DNA from: Clostridia bacterium
GTDB taxonomy: Bacteria > Bacillota > Clostridia > Christensenellales > UBA1242
DNA length: 64,000 bases
Assembly (NCBI GenBank): GCA_016283155.1
Contig: JAEEMI010000017.1
Span: 1 to 64,000, forward strand
Direction of reading: 5' to 3'
This document shows positions 37,647 to 48,046 of this stretch, piece by piece. Each line of letters begins with the position of its first letter. The first letter of the stretch is position 1. Below the pieces are notes generated by a model. That model did not search any database and had not been told where the DNA came from. It saw only the letters and a program-made list of their open reading frames with translations. The position numbers were made by a program, and so were the translations under genes.

Positions 37647-40235
37647 ATGAACGATATCATTAATTTTATTGCGCCTTATGCATCAATTGCAATGCTGGGC
37701 GTTTTGGCGGTTTTTATTCTTATCAATATGTTGATTGGAATGGGACGCGGGTTTAAACGGGCGACTTTGCATTTAATTATTTTTGTCGGTTTGTTGGCGG
37801 TGGCTTTCTTTGTTACGCCGTTCATTGTGAATTGGGTGTTGAGTATTAATTATGCGATTGGTGGTAAAACTCCACAACAATACGTCGATTATTACAGTGA
37901 CCAAATGGTAAAATTTTTACAACAACAAATGGGTGATTATATCGTGCCATTCCAAGATTACATTAAAGAATACGCTTTGGCTGTAGTAATCGCTTTGTTG
38001 AATTTGGTAATCTTCTTCGCGTTATACTTTGTTGTGAAAATTGTGGCTTGGATAATTTATGCGGTAGTGGCTCATTTCGCAGCACCGAAAAAAGACCGCA
38101 AGGGTAATAAATTGAAAAAATACGCGGGTTGGGGCCTATTGGTTGGTGCAGTACAAGGTTTAATGTTGTTTGTCATCTTCTTGGTACCAGTGAATGGGGC
38201 TTTGGGTATAATGAACAATGCAATGACCTATCAAGCTAATCAACAAGCAAACAATAGCATTACCACGCAAGGATTCATTGGTGGCGGTTACAACTATGAC
38301 ATTGATTATGATATTGATTTGAGTGCGTTGAAATTGGAAGATGTTAATTTATTTGATGCTTGCAAAAAGTTTAACAAAGGTTTGAGTTTATATAACAATG
38401 TAATGAAGTCAAGTGGTTTACAATTTGTTTCTGACCAGGCATTTGCTTACCAATTAACGGTACGGGTTAAAGACGGGGAAAACATTAACTTAGTGCACGA
38501 TGTTAACAGCGGAATTGAATTATATTTTGATACTAATTCGTTTTTGAAAGTTGTCAACAAATTAAAGAATTCAATTAAGAGCGGTAAATTGGATTTGAGC
38601 AGTTTAACCGAGGATGATTACACAGTTTTACGTAACTACATTAATAAAGCGTTCGATTTAGAAATGCTGCAAGTTGCGGACCATTTGTTGGCTGATTTGG
38701 ACGAAATCTTTAGTACTCCATTTAATAGCAACGAAACTAAACTGGCGGGTACTGACATTTATGAAAAGAGTCTTTATGGAATGTTAATTAAAGCTAATAC
38801 AACCAACCGTAGCATTCCTTATGTACCAGTTGCGGGTGAACCAACACCAACGAATTATGCGCAATACGCGAAAGGTTTACGTTCGGTTGTTGGTTATGTT
38901 ACCGACCAAAAATTAAATTTAATCCGTAATGATATCATTAATATTATCGATTTGGTTCAAGCGTTAAGTTCTTACAAGGTTAGCTATGAAGGTTTGGCAC
39001 AACCAAAAGCGGCAACCGAAATTTTGGCGCAAGATAATTTGAAAGTGCAAGATTATTTGGATTTAACAACCGCTAAATTAACCGAGAAATATGCGCAGTT
39101 CCCAGCAGGTACAAATCTAGTGAATGTATTGGGTAATCGCTTGATGCAATTCTCGTTAGTCAAAATCATTGGCTTGGATAATTTCAATAATTTAGTTACT
39201 TATAGCAAGTTGATGGATAACCAATTTAATAATAATCAAGATGTGAAAAAATTGGTCGATGGTTTAATCCCAATGTTCTTAGGTAAAAACGCGTTTACTC
39301 ATAATGATACTTTAGGCAATGAGGTGCAAGGTAATTGGGAAAAATTAAGTGTTACTGTGTTAGATGTGGCAAATGTTTTACGTAACTATGTATCAATTTT
39401 GGATGATATTAATGCTTACAAGGCGGATTTCTTACCAGGTGATGAATCAACGGCACAAGCTAAAGCATTATTGAAATACTTGTCAGAAAAATTAGTCATT
39501 AAAGAAAGTGATTATGATGCAAGTATTACGGGTGTACCATATAGTGATGATATTAAATATCAAAAAGTTAACGAAGCGGTCGATGCTCTTTATGAATTAA
39601 CTAATGGATTCCCACCAGTGAAAGATTTCTTAATCAGTCAATTACAAAAAATGCAAAGTGGTGATGCTAGTACCTATATGCAAACCTTGATTGATATGTT
39701 GAACGATAGCGATAAAGCACAATGGCAATCAACAATGAAGAGTATTGTAAATGTGGCAGACATTTTGAATAATTCGGCTTTGGGTAATTTGATGGACGTA
39801 ATCCAAAATGGTGGCGCAACCAATACAACAGAAGATTTGATGAACGCAATTAGCGAGATGGATGCTTCAACGGTTAGTGAAATGTTAACCGACATCTTGG
39901 ATATTCCAGAAGTAAGTAACGCGGTGCAAGATGCTTTGAGTGATGTTTTGAATCAAGTTAATGACCCAGCTCACCAAGATGAATCAAGATCAGCTTTGGA
40001 AAGTTATTTTGTCGCTAATTCAGAAATTGATGGCTTTGATGCTACTGATCCAGCAATCGCAGCTAAGATTGATGAGGTACAAACAGAAATCGGCGATTTG
40101 CAAACTTTGTTGGAACAATTTGACGATGAACACGCTGATAAAGATCAATTAAAAAATGATTTGCAATCAACTATTGAAGCATTGTGGAACAAAGTTGGTG
40201 ACTTGTTGGGTAAGGATCCAGCAATCGGTGCTTAA
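37647..40235 (+). CDS. CvpA-like membrane protein with long soluble C-terminal region
   Basis: N-terminal 4-TM region (NMLIGMGRGFKRATLHLIIFVGLLAVAFFV) followed by ~650 aa of mainly helical sequence. Confidence 0.6.
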   Translation: MNDIINFIAPYASIAMLGVLAVFILINMLIGMGRGFKRATLHLIIFVGLLAVAFFVTPFIVNWVLSINYAIGGKTPQQYVDYYSDQMVKFLQQQMGDYIVPFQDYIKEYALAVVIALLNLVIFFALYFVVKIVAWIIYAVVAHFAAPKKDRKGNKLKKYAGWGLLVGAVQGLMLFVIFLVPVNGALGIMNNAMTYQANQQANNSITTQGFIGGGYNYDIDYDIDLSALKLEDVNLFDACKKFNKGLSLYNNVMKSSGLQFVSDQAFAYQLTVRVKDGENINLVHDVNSGIELYFDTNSFLKVVNKLKNSIKSGKLDLSSLTEDDYTVLRNYINKAFDLEMLQVADHLLADLDEIFSTPFNSNETKLAGTDIYEKSLYGMLIKANTTNRSIPYVPVAGEPTPTNYAQYAKGLRSVVGYVTDQKLNLIRNDIINIIDLVQALSSYKVSYEGLAQPKAATEILAQDNLKVQDYLDLTTAKLTEKYAQFPAGTNLVNVLGNRLMQFSLVKIIGLDNFNNLVTYSKLMDNQFNNNQDVKKLVDGLIPMFLGKNAFTHNDTLGNEVQGNWEKLSVTVLDVANVLRNYVSILDDINAYKADFLPGDESTAQAKALLKYLSEKLVIKESDYDASITGVPYSDDIKYQKVNEAVDALYELTNGFPPVKDFLISQLQKMQSGDASTYMQTLIDMLNDSDKAQWQSTMKSIVNVADILNNSALGNLMDVIQNGGATNTTEDLMNAISEMDASTVSEMLTDILDIPEVSNAVQDALSDVLNQVNDPAHQDESRSALESYFVANSEIDGFDATDPAIAAKIDEVQTEIGDLQTLLEQFDDEHADKDQLKNDLQSTIEALWNKVGDLLGKDPAIGA

Positions 40236-40245
40236 TTAGCGGGGA

Positions 40246-40881
40246 ATGATGTTAGAATTATTTCGCACAGGCGATGACATTTATCAGACTTTAGCGTTAC
40301 TAGCGTTTTATGTGATTGCAATTTTGTCCGCGTTAATTTTGCACGAAATTGCTCACGGGGTAGTAGCGTTGTGGTGTGGTGACCCGTCAGCAAAATATGC
40401 CGGACGTTTGAGTTTAAATCCAGCCAAGCATTTGGATGGTTTGGGTACGTTGTGTTTCTTGTTGTTTGGTTTTGGTTGGGCTATTCCAGTACCAGTTAAT
40501 CCGAACAATTTTAAACGTCGCAAAACGGGTTGTGTTTTAGTTTCTTTAGCGGGAATTACAATGAACTTAATTCTGGCATTTGTGGCGTCATTCTTCTTTG
40601 TGTTGTTGGCAGGAAAATCGGTGTGGGAATACTTATTTATGTACATAATGTTGATTAACATTGTGTTTGCGTGTTTTAACCTTTTGCCAATTGCACCGTT
40701 GGATGGATTTAATTTGGTTGCATCTTTGGCTCCACAAAGTTCGTATGTACGTTTTATGCGTCAAAATCATTTAATTGCATTAATTATTTTAATGTGTGTG
40801 ATTTATTTTACGGATGTCTTAGGATACTTACAAAATTTGTTGTGTGGGTTATTTCTTGACTTTTGGCATTTGTTCTTATAA
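40246..40881 (+). CDS. Site-2 protease family (M50-like) membrane metalloprotease
   Basis: ALILHEIAHGVVALWCGD and LLPIAPLDGFNL. Confidence 0.85.
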   Translation: MMLELFRTGDDIYQTLALLAFYVIAILSALILHEIAHGVVALWCGDPSAKYAGRLSLNPAKHLDGLGTLCFLLFGFGWAIPVPVNPNNFKRRKTGCVLVSLAGITMNLILAFVASFFFVLLAGKSVWEYLFMYIMLINIVFACFNLLPIAPLDGFNLVASLAPQSSYVRFMRQNHLIALIILMCVIYFTDVLGYLQNLLCGLFLDFWHLFL

Positions 40882-40892
40882 GATGATTTTAG

Positions 40893-41672
40893 ATGGGGAT
40901 TATTCAACGCGTTAATCAAGACGTAAAAGTGCATCTTGCCGATTTTGATGGACCGATTGATTTGTTGTTGCAGTTAGTGCGTGAGCATAAACTTGATATT
41001 AAGACAGTAAGACTAGGCGATATGACTTCCCAATATTTGGCGTATTTAAATGAATTGGATACTTTAGACTTAGATTTAGCTAGCGAATTTATTGAGGTCG
41101 GGGCAATCTTAGTAGAAATTAAAAGTAAACAAATTTTACCGCGACCGGAAGAAGAAAAGCCTGAGGAAGAAGATGATGAGGAGTTGTTACGTCAACGTTT
41201 AGAAGAATATGCTTTGTTTAAAGATGCAAGTGAAAATCTAAAAACGATGGATGAGGTAGGACGTTATTACCGTGCACCTGCAGTAATGAAAGTAAATACT
41301 AGTTATAAATTAGAAGGTGTTAGTTTTGATGACTTGACCAATGCATTTACTGCGATTTTAGCACGTGTTGGTGAAAATGCAGCAAAAATTGAAAAGACCA
41401 CAATAAAACTTGACAGATTTACTGTAGCCGATAAAATTAAAGATGTAGTGAAACGATTGAAAACCAGTAATCAGATTCGGTTTAGTCAGTTGTTTGAAAT
41501 CGATATCACTCGCAGCGAAGTCATCAATACGTTTCTTGCAGTATTGGAATTGTTAAAACGTCAGTTGGTGATTTGTCGACAAACCCAAGCATTTGGGGAA
41601 ATCGAGATTGTGAAAGGAGGAGCTTTTGGCGACGGAAATTTTGACCTTACCGACAGCGAATTCGGCGCGTAA
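40893..41672 (+). CDS. scpA: Segregation and condensation protein A
   Basis: VHLADFDGPIDLLLQLVREHKLDI, YLAYLNELDTLDLDLASEFIEVGAILVEIKSKQILP. Confidence 0.93.
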   Translation: MGIIQRVNQDVKVHLADFDGPIDLLLQLVREHKLDIKTVRLGDMTSQYLAYLNELDTLDLDLASEFIEVGAILVEIKSKQILPRPEEEKPEEEDDEELLRQRLEEYALFKDASENLKTMDEVGRYYRAPAVMKVNTSYKLEGVSFDDLTNAFTAILARVGENAAKIEKTTIKLDRFTVADKIKDVVKRLKTSNQIRFSQLFEIDITRSEVINTFLAVLELLKRQLVICRQTQAFGEIEIVKGGAFGDGNFDLTDSEFGA

Positions 41673-42285
41673 AACCCAGAGTCGTAACGCTAGTACACCA
41701 AGTAATCGTGTGCAAGAATTAGCACATCAAATTACTGCGATTTTATTTGCTTGTGGTGATGGTTTGCCAGTTGAAATCTTTTGCCAAAAATTAGGTGTTT
41801 CAAAAACGGAAGCAGAAACTGCTTTGGAATTTGTTCGTGGTCAATTCAGTGGAGATAGCGGTATTCATTTGATTAAATATCGTAATAATTATCAATTTTG
41901 CACCAATCCAGCTTATGAAACCGAAGTTGGTTTAGTGTTAAATCCATTACGTGAACGTAACTTGACTCGTGCCGCATTAGAAACTTTAGCGGTTGTGGCT
42001 TACAAGCAACCCGTAACGCGTTTGGAAATTGACCAAATTCGTGGTGTGGGTAGTGATTATGCGTTACAAATTTTGACACAGAGTAATTTGGTTGAAATCG
42101 TTGGTCGTAAAGAAGTGTTGGGGCGCCCTCTGTTATATGGAACGACGGATAATTTCTTAAAACGTTTTGGATTAGATGATATTAAGAATTTACCAAGCTA
42201 TGATGAGTTATTAGAAAAGATTAAATTAATTCATTCACAAGAGAATAGCGAAATCGATTTATATAATAGTAATCGTCAGAACTAA
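41626..42285 (+). CDS. scpB: Segregation and condensation protein B
   Basis: LTRAALETLAVVAYKQPVTRLEIDQIRGV; TTG start preceded by GGAGGA. Confidence 0.93.
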   Translation: MATEILTLPTANSARKTQSRNASTPSNRVQELAHQITAILFACGDGLPVEIFCQKLGVSKTEAETALEFVRGQFSGDSGIHLIKYRNNYQFCTNPAYETEVGLVLNPLRERNLTRAALETLAVVAYKQPVTRLEIDQIRGVGSDYALQILTQSNLVEIVGRKEVLGRPLLYGTTDNFLKRFGLDDIKNLPSYDELLEKIKLIHSQENSEIDLYNSNRQN

Positions 42286-42357
42286 GTCGTTAAATTAATG
42301 ATTAGGTATTGTTTTTATCCTTTTTGTCCGCTATAATTGGGGACAAAGGGGAAAGTA

Positions 42358-43398
42358 ATGAAGGGAAATAAGAGTAAAGCGAATGTTGCCAAAGATTTAG
42401 CACTGGCAATCCAATATTTTCTCGGACTTGGTTTGAAGGAAAATGAAGCCAAAGAACTATTACAAAAGAGTGGTGTAAGAGATCTTGATATAATTCAAAT
42501 TAGACTTGATGATTATCAAAAGATTTTTCAGGTTGATTTGTCAACTATTTTGAGGTGGATGTTGAAAGATCCTAAATTATTAGGGCTTGAAACTGTTGGT
42601 AAGCAATCCACGACCGTACAAAGTAAACTTAAGCAATTACAAGAAGTTTTAAGAGTTGATGAAAAAACTGCATCAACAATGATTTTACAGGTCCCTAAAT
42701 TACTTGATCTTAGTTCTAACACAATTAAAAGTAAAATTGCCGATTATCAAAAACTTTTACATACCGATGCGGCAACAATTATTAAATGGGTGTGTTGTCA
42801 ACCGTATGTGCTGAATTATGATGTAACAGAAAATGTAGCGGCTACTGTTAATTTTTACCTTGATGAGTTAAAGATTAATACGGCAACATTGTTACAAATG
42901 TTGTTAAGTTTTCCGGCATTGATTACCTATGGTATTGATGACAGTGCGACTTCGATTAAAACTAAAATTCAAAAAATTAATGAAGTATTACCGCGAGAAC
43001 AGGCACGGGAATTAATGATTGAAAAACCGATGATTCTAACAGCGCCAGCACAGAGTTTTAAAATTCGTTATATGTTAGCGGCTGTAATAGGATTATTATC
43101 TAATTTTATTAACAATTTCATTTTCAGCGAGGGGAAGGTTTATGCACGATATTGTTATTTAACACAAAAACATCCAACTGCAATGAAACGAAGTTTAGTT
43201 TATGCCAGCGAAAAAAAGTTTAACCAATATGCAGGAGCAAAAACAGTAGACTTATTGGAAATGTTTCCTTTGGATTTGGCGGCAGTGAAGAAAATTGAAC
43301 ATCTATTTTTTAAACTAACGGGGCAACAAATTGAATTAGATAATCAAGAACTGCAAGCGCTTGGTTTACAAAAAATAGATCAATTGAAGACCCTTTAA
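42358..43398 (+). CDS. mTERF-like helical repeat protein
   Basis: At least five ~36-aa repeats, e.g. NTIKSKIADYQKLLHTDAATIIKWVCCQPYVLNYDVTE / NVAATVNFYLDELKINTATLLQMLLSFPALITYGIDD / TSIKTKIQKINEVLPREQARELMIEKPMILTA. Confidence 0.65.
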   Translation: MKGNKSKANVAKDLALAIQYFLGLGLKENEAKELLQKSGVRDLDIIQIRLDDYQKIFQVDLSTILRWMLKDPKLLGLETVGKQSTTVQSKLKQLQEVLRVDEKTASTMILQVPKLLDLSSNTIKSKIADYQKLLHTDAATIIKWVCCQPYVLNYDVTENVAATVNFYLDELKINTATLLQMLLSFPALITYGIDDSATSIKTKIQKINEVLPREQARELMIEKPMILTAPAQSFKIRYMLAAVIGLLSNFINNFIFSEGKVYARYCYLTQKHPTAMKRSLVYASEKKFNQYAGAKTVDLLEMFPLDLAAVKKIEHLFFKLTGQQIELDNQELQALGLQKIDQLKTL

Positions 43399-43500
43399 TG
43401 CGGGTCTTTTTTATGCGTTTTATGACAATGCTGTAGAATTTGTTTGGCGGGTGAGTGATTTTCGTGTATAATAATCTTTGCGATTAAAAGGAGATAAATA

Positions 43501-44784
43501 ATGAAAATTGAAAAAATTGTTGCCAGTGAAATTTTAGACAGTCGAGGTAATCCAACTGTTACAGTTTGGGTTAATGGACACCAAGCCAGTGTGCCAAGTG
43601 GTGCTTCTACTGGAGAATGGGAGGCCGTTGAATTACGTGACGGCGATAAAAAACGCTTTAATGGTAAAGGTGTTTTGAAAGCCGTTGAAAACGTTAATAA
43701 AGTAATTGCACCTGCTTTCATCGGAAAAGATGTGAGTGAACAAATTAAAATTGACCGTGAGATGTGCCATTTAGATGGTACTAACAACAAGGGTAAATTA
43801 GGTGCCAATGCCATTTTGGGCGTTTCTTGTGCTTGTGCTTATGCAGCAGCTGCTGATAAGGGTCAAGAACCATTTGAATACATTGCAGACCTTTATGAAC
43901 AAGTTGGCGGCAAACGTGCTCCATTACCGAATGGTAAAGCACCAGTTGTCAACACTGTTCCAAGTTTCAACATCATTAACGGTGGTGCACACGCGGATAG
44001 TGGTATTGATTGCCAAGAATTTATGATTCAACCAATCAGTGGTAAAACTTTTGCTGATAAAGTTCGTATGGCTTCGGAAATCACCCAAGCTTTGAAAAAG
44101 ATTTTGGCAGAAAAAGGTTTGGTTACAGCTGTTGGTGACGAAGGTGGTTTTGCTCCTCGTTTGGATACTGCTAGCCCAATTGCCGGTGCAATTGAATTGA
44201 TTAGCGCTGCGATTGAAAAAGCTGGTTATACTCCAATTAAAGATGTAGTTATTGCCTTGGATGTTGCGGCTTCCGAATTCTATGATAAAGAAACCGGACA
44301 CTATGTAATGAAAGGTGAAAAACAAGATTTGCCAAGTGGTGAATATGTTGAATACATTGCTAACCTGGTAGAAAAATATCCAATTTTGAAATCAATTGAA
44401 GATCCATTGGATCAAAACGATTGGGAAGGTTATGCTTCATTAACTAAGCGTATTGGTAATAAAATTACCATTGTTGGTGATGATTTCTTCGTTACTAATA
44501 AAGAACGTTTGGCAAAAGGTATTAACATCGGTGCTTGTAACGCAATTTTGATTAAATTGAATCAAATTGGAACATTGACCGAAACTTTGGAAACCATTGC
44601 TTTGGCAAAGAATAATAACTATAAAGTTATGATTTCACACCGCAGTGGTGAAACCAGTGATACGATTATTGCGGATTTGGCAGTAGCAACTGATGCTGAA
44701 TTCATTAAATCTGGTGCTCCAGTGCGTGGTGAACGCGTTTGCAAATACAACCGTATTATGAATATTGAACGCGGTATTCGTTAA
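43501..44784 (+). CDS. eno: Enolase
   Basis: SGASTGEWEAVELRDGD, GDEGGFAPRL, MISHRSGETSDT. Confidence 0.97.
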   Translation: MKIEKIVASEILDSRGNPTVTVWVNGHQASVPSGASTGEWEAVELRDGDKKRFNGKGVLKAVENVNKVIAPAFIGKDVSEQIKIDREMCHLDGTNNKGKLGANAILGVSCACAYAAAADKGQEPFEYIADLYEQVGGKRAPLPNGKAPVVNTVPSFNIINGGAHADSGIDCQEFMIQPISGKTFADKVRMASEITQALKKILAEKGLVTAVGDEGGFAPRLDTASPIAGAIELISAAIEKAGYTPIKDVVIALDVAASEFYDKETGHYVMKGEKQDLPSGEYVEYIANLVEKYPILKSIEDPLDQNDWEGYASLTKRIGNKITIVGDDFFVTNKERLAKGINIGACNAILIKLNQIGTLTETLETIALAKNNNYKVMISHRSGETSDTIIADLAVATDAEFIKSGAPVRGERVCKYNRIMNIERGIR

Positions 44785-44810
44785 TTCGCATAATAATTAA
44801 CTGCATCACT

Positions 44811-44840
44811 AAAACACCGTCAATTTGGCGGTGTTTTTTT
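44811..44840 (+). terminator. Terminator after eno
   Basis: AAAACACCGTCAATTTGGCGGTGTTTTTTT. Confidence 0.75.
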
Positions 44841-44922
44841 GTGGTGGGTATTGACTTTGGGGTGAGAAAAGGTATATGTTAGTGATAATTAAATTAGTGA
44901 TAATTAAAAAGGAGAAAAAATT

Positions 44923-45258
44923 ATGCCAAATTTATTAGGAGAAAAAACTTTTCAAGAAGTTGTGAGTGAATTACAACAATTAAATCCAAAATTCACGATT
45001 ACGGTTAATGCTAACGGTGATGGAATTATTTGCAATTGTCCGGTGACAAAGTTACATTTGCCACGCGATTTTTATGTGACAAAAAATAATTGTCTTTCTA
45101 ACCGTGGGCACACCGCCAGTGGCAGTTTCGTTTATATCAATGTTGAAGTTAAGGATGCCGATTTAAGTTTTCACCCGAAAAAAATCGGCCACTTAAAGAT
45201 GTTGGGCAGTTTGAAACAAATTATGATGGGCAATAATCAACCAGAACGTAACTTATAA
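44923..45258 (+). CDS. Uncharacterised small protein
   Basis: 111-aa ORF with AAGGAG upstream and terminator downstream. Confidence 0.6.
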   Translation: MPNLLGEKTFQEVVSELQQLNPKFTITVNANGDGIICNCPVTKLHLPRDFYVTKNNCLSNRGHTASGSFVYINVEVKDADLSFHPKKIGHLKMLGSLKQIMMGNNQPERNL

Positions 45259-45274
45259 GTATTAATTCACATCG

Positions 45275-45306
45275 TAAAACACTGTCAAAGCGACGGTGTT
45301 TTTTTA
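45275..45306. terminator. Bidirectional terminator
   Basis: AAAACACTGTCAAAGCGACGGTGTTTTTTT. Confidence 0.75.
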
Positions 45307-45930
45307 ACGGACAAAATTGGTCATTGCGGTTTTGGGTTGGTCAGGTGGCGTGATGCCTTGTTGTTTGCCGGCTGCAATGCATTTTAAGAGCCAAGCCAAA
45401 TTGTTGGCGAGATGCTGTAGAGTTTGGATTCCTTCGGCATCGGTGTTTGGTGAACCATTCGCATCGCGGTAGATTTGATTCCAATAGCTTGAAGCTACGA
45501 CTGGCATTTGGTTAATGGTGAAATGTTTATTTAAAACATCAAGACTGGCGGTGGTGCCTGCACGTCGCGCGGTTAAAACGGCGGCTACCGGTTTATGGCG
45601 TAAGTATTGACCACCAGCATAAAATAAGCGATCCATTGCTGATAATAAAGCGCCTGTCGGGTGGGCATAGTAAACTGGGCTGCCGAAAACAAAGCCATCT
45701 GCAGTTTTAATTTTTTCTAACCAGTTATTTACACAGTCGTCTTGGAAAACGCAACGTCCGGTGCTTTTGCGACAAGTACCACACGCAATGCAATCGTGCA
45801 CTCCCGTTGTTCCAATTGATAATATTTCGGTTTCAATGTTCTGTTGGTTGAGTGTTTGAGCCACAATTTCCAAAGCCTGTGCGGTGCAACCATTGGCGTG
45901 TGTACTGCCATTAAATAAAATTACTTTCAT
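45304..45930 (-). CDS. NADPH-dependent FMN reductase / iron-sulfur flavoprotein-like
   Basis: ILFNGSTHANGCTAQAL; CIACGTCRKSTGRCVFQDDC; GFVFGSPVYYAHPTGALLSAMDR. Confidence 0.88.
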   Translation of the reverse strand: MKVILFNGSTHANGCTAQALEIVAQTLNQQNIETEILSIGTTGVHDCIACGTCRKSTGRCVFQDDCVNNWLEKIKTADGFVFGSPVYYAHPTGALLSAMDRLFYAGGQYLRHKPVAAVLTARRAGTTASLDVLNKHFTINQMPVVASSYWNQIYRDANGSPNTDAEGIQTLQHLANNLAWLLKCIAAGKQQGITPPDQPKTAMTNFVR

Positions 45931-46031
45931 ACCTATTCATATTAGGAAAGTGTCAAGAAATTGTCAAAGGTGTAAATCGGTAATGATGTTTTATCTCTTG
46001 TAAAATTTTGTCGAAGTATTATAATAGAATT

Positions 46032-46991
46032 ATGAATTGGCAAGCAGTTTGGAACAATATTGTGGATTTTTTTAGCGGAAATGTTTGGAACATTGTAACT
46101 TTTATTGTGGTATTGGTGTTTGGAATTATCGCCGTAAAATTATCAATTAACATTTTACGTCGGATGTTGCGCCGTACACGTATGGAACCAATCGCGGTTG
46201 GTTTCATTATGGCGATTGTGAAATTTCTACTGTATTTAATTTTAGTGTTAGTACTGTTGGAAATTTTAGGAATTGGTATCACTTGGATTGTGACTGCGTT
46301 TAGTGCCGCGTTCTTAGCAATCGGCTTGGCTTTACAAAATAACATTGCGAACATTGCGAACGGTATCATTATTGTCTCTAGTGGAATGTTTAAAAAAGGT
46401 GACTATATTGCGGTCGATGGCGTGGAAGGTTCTGTTTCACAAATTAATTTCTTGTATATCACTTTGATAACACCAGATAATAAACGCATTACCATCCCGA
46501 ATAATAAAATTTTGAACGATATCGTTACTAATTACGATAGTAATAATACACGTCGTGTGAACTTGGAATTTGAAGTTGGTTATGATAATGACGTCGAAAA
46601 AGTTAAACAAACTGTTTTAGAATGTATGAAAAGTAATGGTTTAGTTCGTTTAGATCCAGAACCTTTTTGTCGTTTGAAATCAATGGGTGATAATAACTTG
46701 TTGTTTGTGGCGCGCTGTTGGTGTGATCGTGAAGATTATTGGACAGTTTATTTTGATATTACAGAAACAGTTTTCAATGAATTCAAACGTCGTGGCATTT
46801 CAATCGATTATAACCAAGTTGAAATTCGACAGCGTACGGATAGTCCAGTCAGTCCTGTAGTAGGGGAAGGCTTGCCACCGCGCGTAGAAAAGAAACGTAA
46901 CAAAAAACATCACTTTGATTTGGAAAATGGGGATTTAAAAGAACTATTTCCCATTAGGCGTAAAGAAAAACGGGAAGCAAAAAAACAATAA
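46032..46991 (+). CDS. MscS-family mechanosensitive channel
   Basis: AAFLAIGLALQNNIANIANGIIIVSSGMFKKGDYIAVDGVEGSV. Confidence 0.92.
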   Translation: MNWQAVWNNIVDFFSGNVWNIVTFIVVLVFGIIAVKLSINILRRMLRRTRMEPIAVGFIMAIVKFLLYLILVLVLLEILGIGITWIVTAFSAAFLAIGLALQNNIANIANGIIIVSSGMFKKGDYIAVDGVEGSVSQINFLYITLITPDNKRITIPNNKILNDIVTNYDSNNTRRVNLEFEVGYDNDVEKVKQTVLECMKSNGLVRLDPEPFCRLKSMGDNNLLFVARCWCDREDYWTVYFDITETVFNEFKRRGISIDYNQVEIRQRTDSPVSPVVGEGLPPRVEKKRNKKHHFDLENGDLKELFPIRRKEKREAKKQ

Positions 46992-47065
46992 TTAATCGTG
47001 CAATCTTGGTGAGAATAAAAGAAAAATACTTGTTTTTTTTTTGATCGATGTGCTACCATTTTAAT

Positions 47066-47971
47066 ATGGAAGAAATAAAACAAGAAGAAAGATTTAAAAA
47101 CAATCATTTAAATGCATTGGCAAAAATTAAAAAGGCAATTTCTGCGGCAATGATGGCGGGAATGTTGGTCCCTTTGGCAGCCAAGGAAATGAAAAATAAT
47201 ACTACTTACCGCGAACCAACCCGTGTGGAACGTAGCGCGGAGCAATTTTCACCAGAAATGCAAGCCGTATGTGATGATGCAAGGAATTTATTTGAAGATA
47301 TTATCGCTAGTGATTTAAGCCAAAATTTTGACAGTTTAAATGAAGAAAATAATTTAAATGCAGTTATAGTAAAAGCTGAAGTTAAAGATTACATTAATCG
47401 TTTGGATAATTTGTTACAAGAGTTAAGCAAAATTAAGTGTAATTATAGTTACAATATGCAACAAGTGTCTGACATCCTGAAAAGCTCGGTTGAGTGTGGT
47501 GCGATTGGTCGTATTGGTAATGGTAACCTGCTTAGGATGATTCAGGCAGCTGTCAGTGATGATAAGTCTGTTGTTAGTGCAGAGGATCATATAAATGCAC
47601 GAAAGCAATATGAATATTACTATATTGGCGATATGAGTAAAACGTGTGTTGAGTATGATAGTAAGAATGATGAGTGGCCGGGACTTGGTGTATATGCCTA
47701 CAAGGACATAATCCGTAACAATCCTGTCAAATTGGATTCGGGTATGAAATATATCAGTAAAGATGTTGGACATTTGCGTGATATGATGCCTGATACTTGT
47801 GGACCGGCACCAGTTAAGGAAGCGTGGATTTGGGCTATTTTGTCAACTGATACGATTAATGAAATTGTATGTGAATTGAAAAAAAATGGTTTCTTTATAG
47901 TTAATTATGTTAGCCTTCAACCAGATAGAATCATCAATCAACGACAAACCGACCAAGAAAAGGGTCTTTAA
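47066..47971 (+). CDS. Uncharacterised protein with N-terminal hydrophobic segment
   Basis: 302-aa ORF; AAMMAGMLVPLAA segment; TACCAT 6 nt upstream of ATG. Confidence 0.55.
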   Translation: MEEIKQEERFKNNHLNALAKIKKAISAAMMAGMLVPLAAKEMKNNTTYREPTRVERSAEQFSPEMQAVCDDARNLFEDIIASDLSQNFDSLNEENNLNAVIVKAEVKDYINRLDNLLQELSKIKCNYSYNMQQVSDILKSSVECGAIGRIGNGNLLRMIQAAVSDDKSVVSAEDHINARKQYEYYYIGDMSKTCVEYDSKNDEWPGLGVYAYKDIIRNNPVKLDSGMKYISKDVGHLRDMMPDTCGPAPVKEAWIWAILSTDTINEIVCELKKNGFFIVNYVSLQPDRIINQRQTDQEKGL

Positions 47972-47995
47972 TTGAAAGAGATATTTTAAAGCAGT

Positions 47996-48026
47996 AGCGC
48001 GTTTCATTAGACGAGACGCGCTTTTT
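47996..48026 (+). terminator. Rho-independent terminator
   Basis: GCGCGTTTCATTAGACGAGACGCGCTTTTTC. Confidence 0.7.
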
Positions 48027-48046
48027 CGTCTATAATTAAACTGCTG

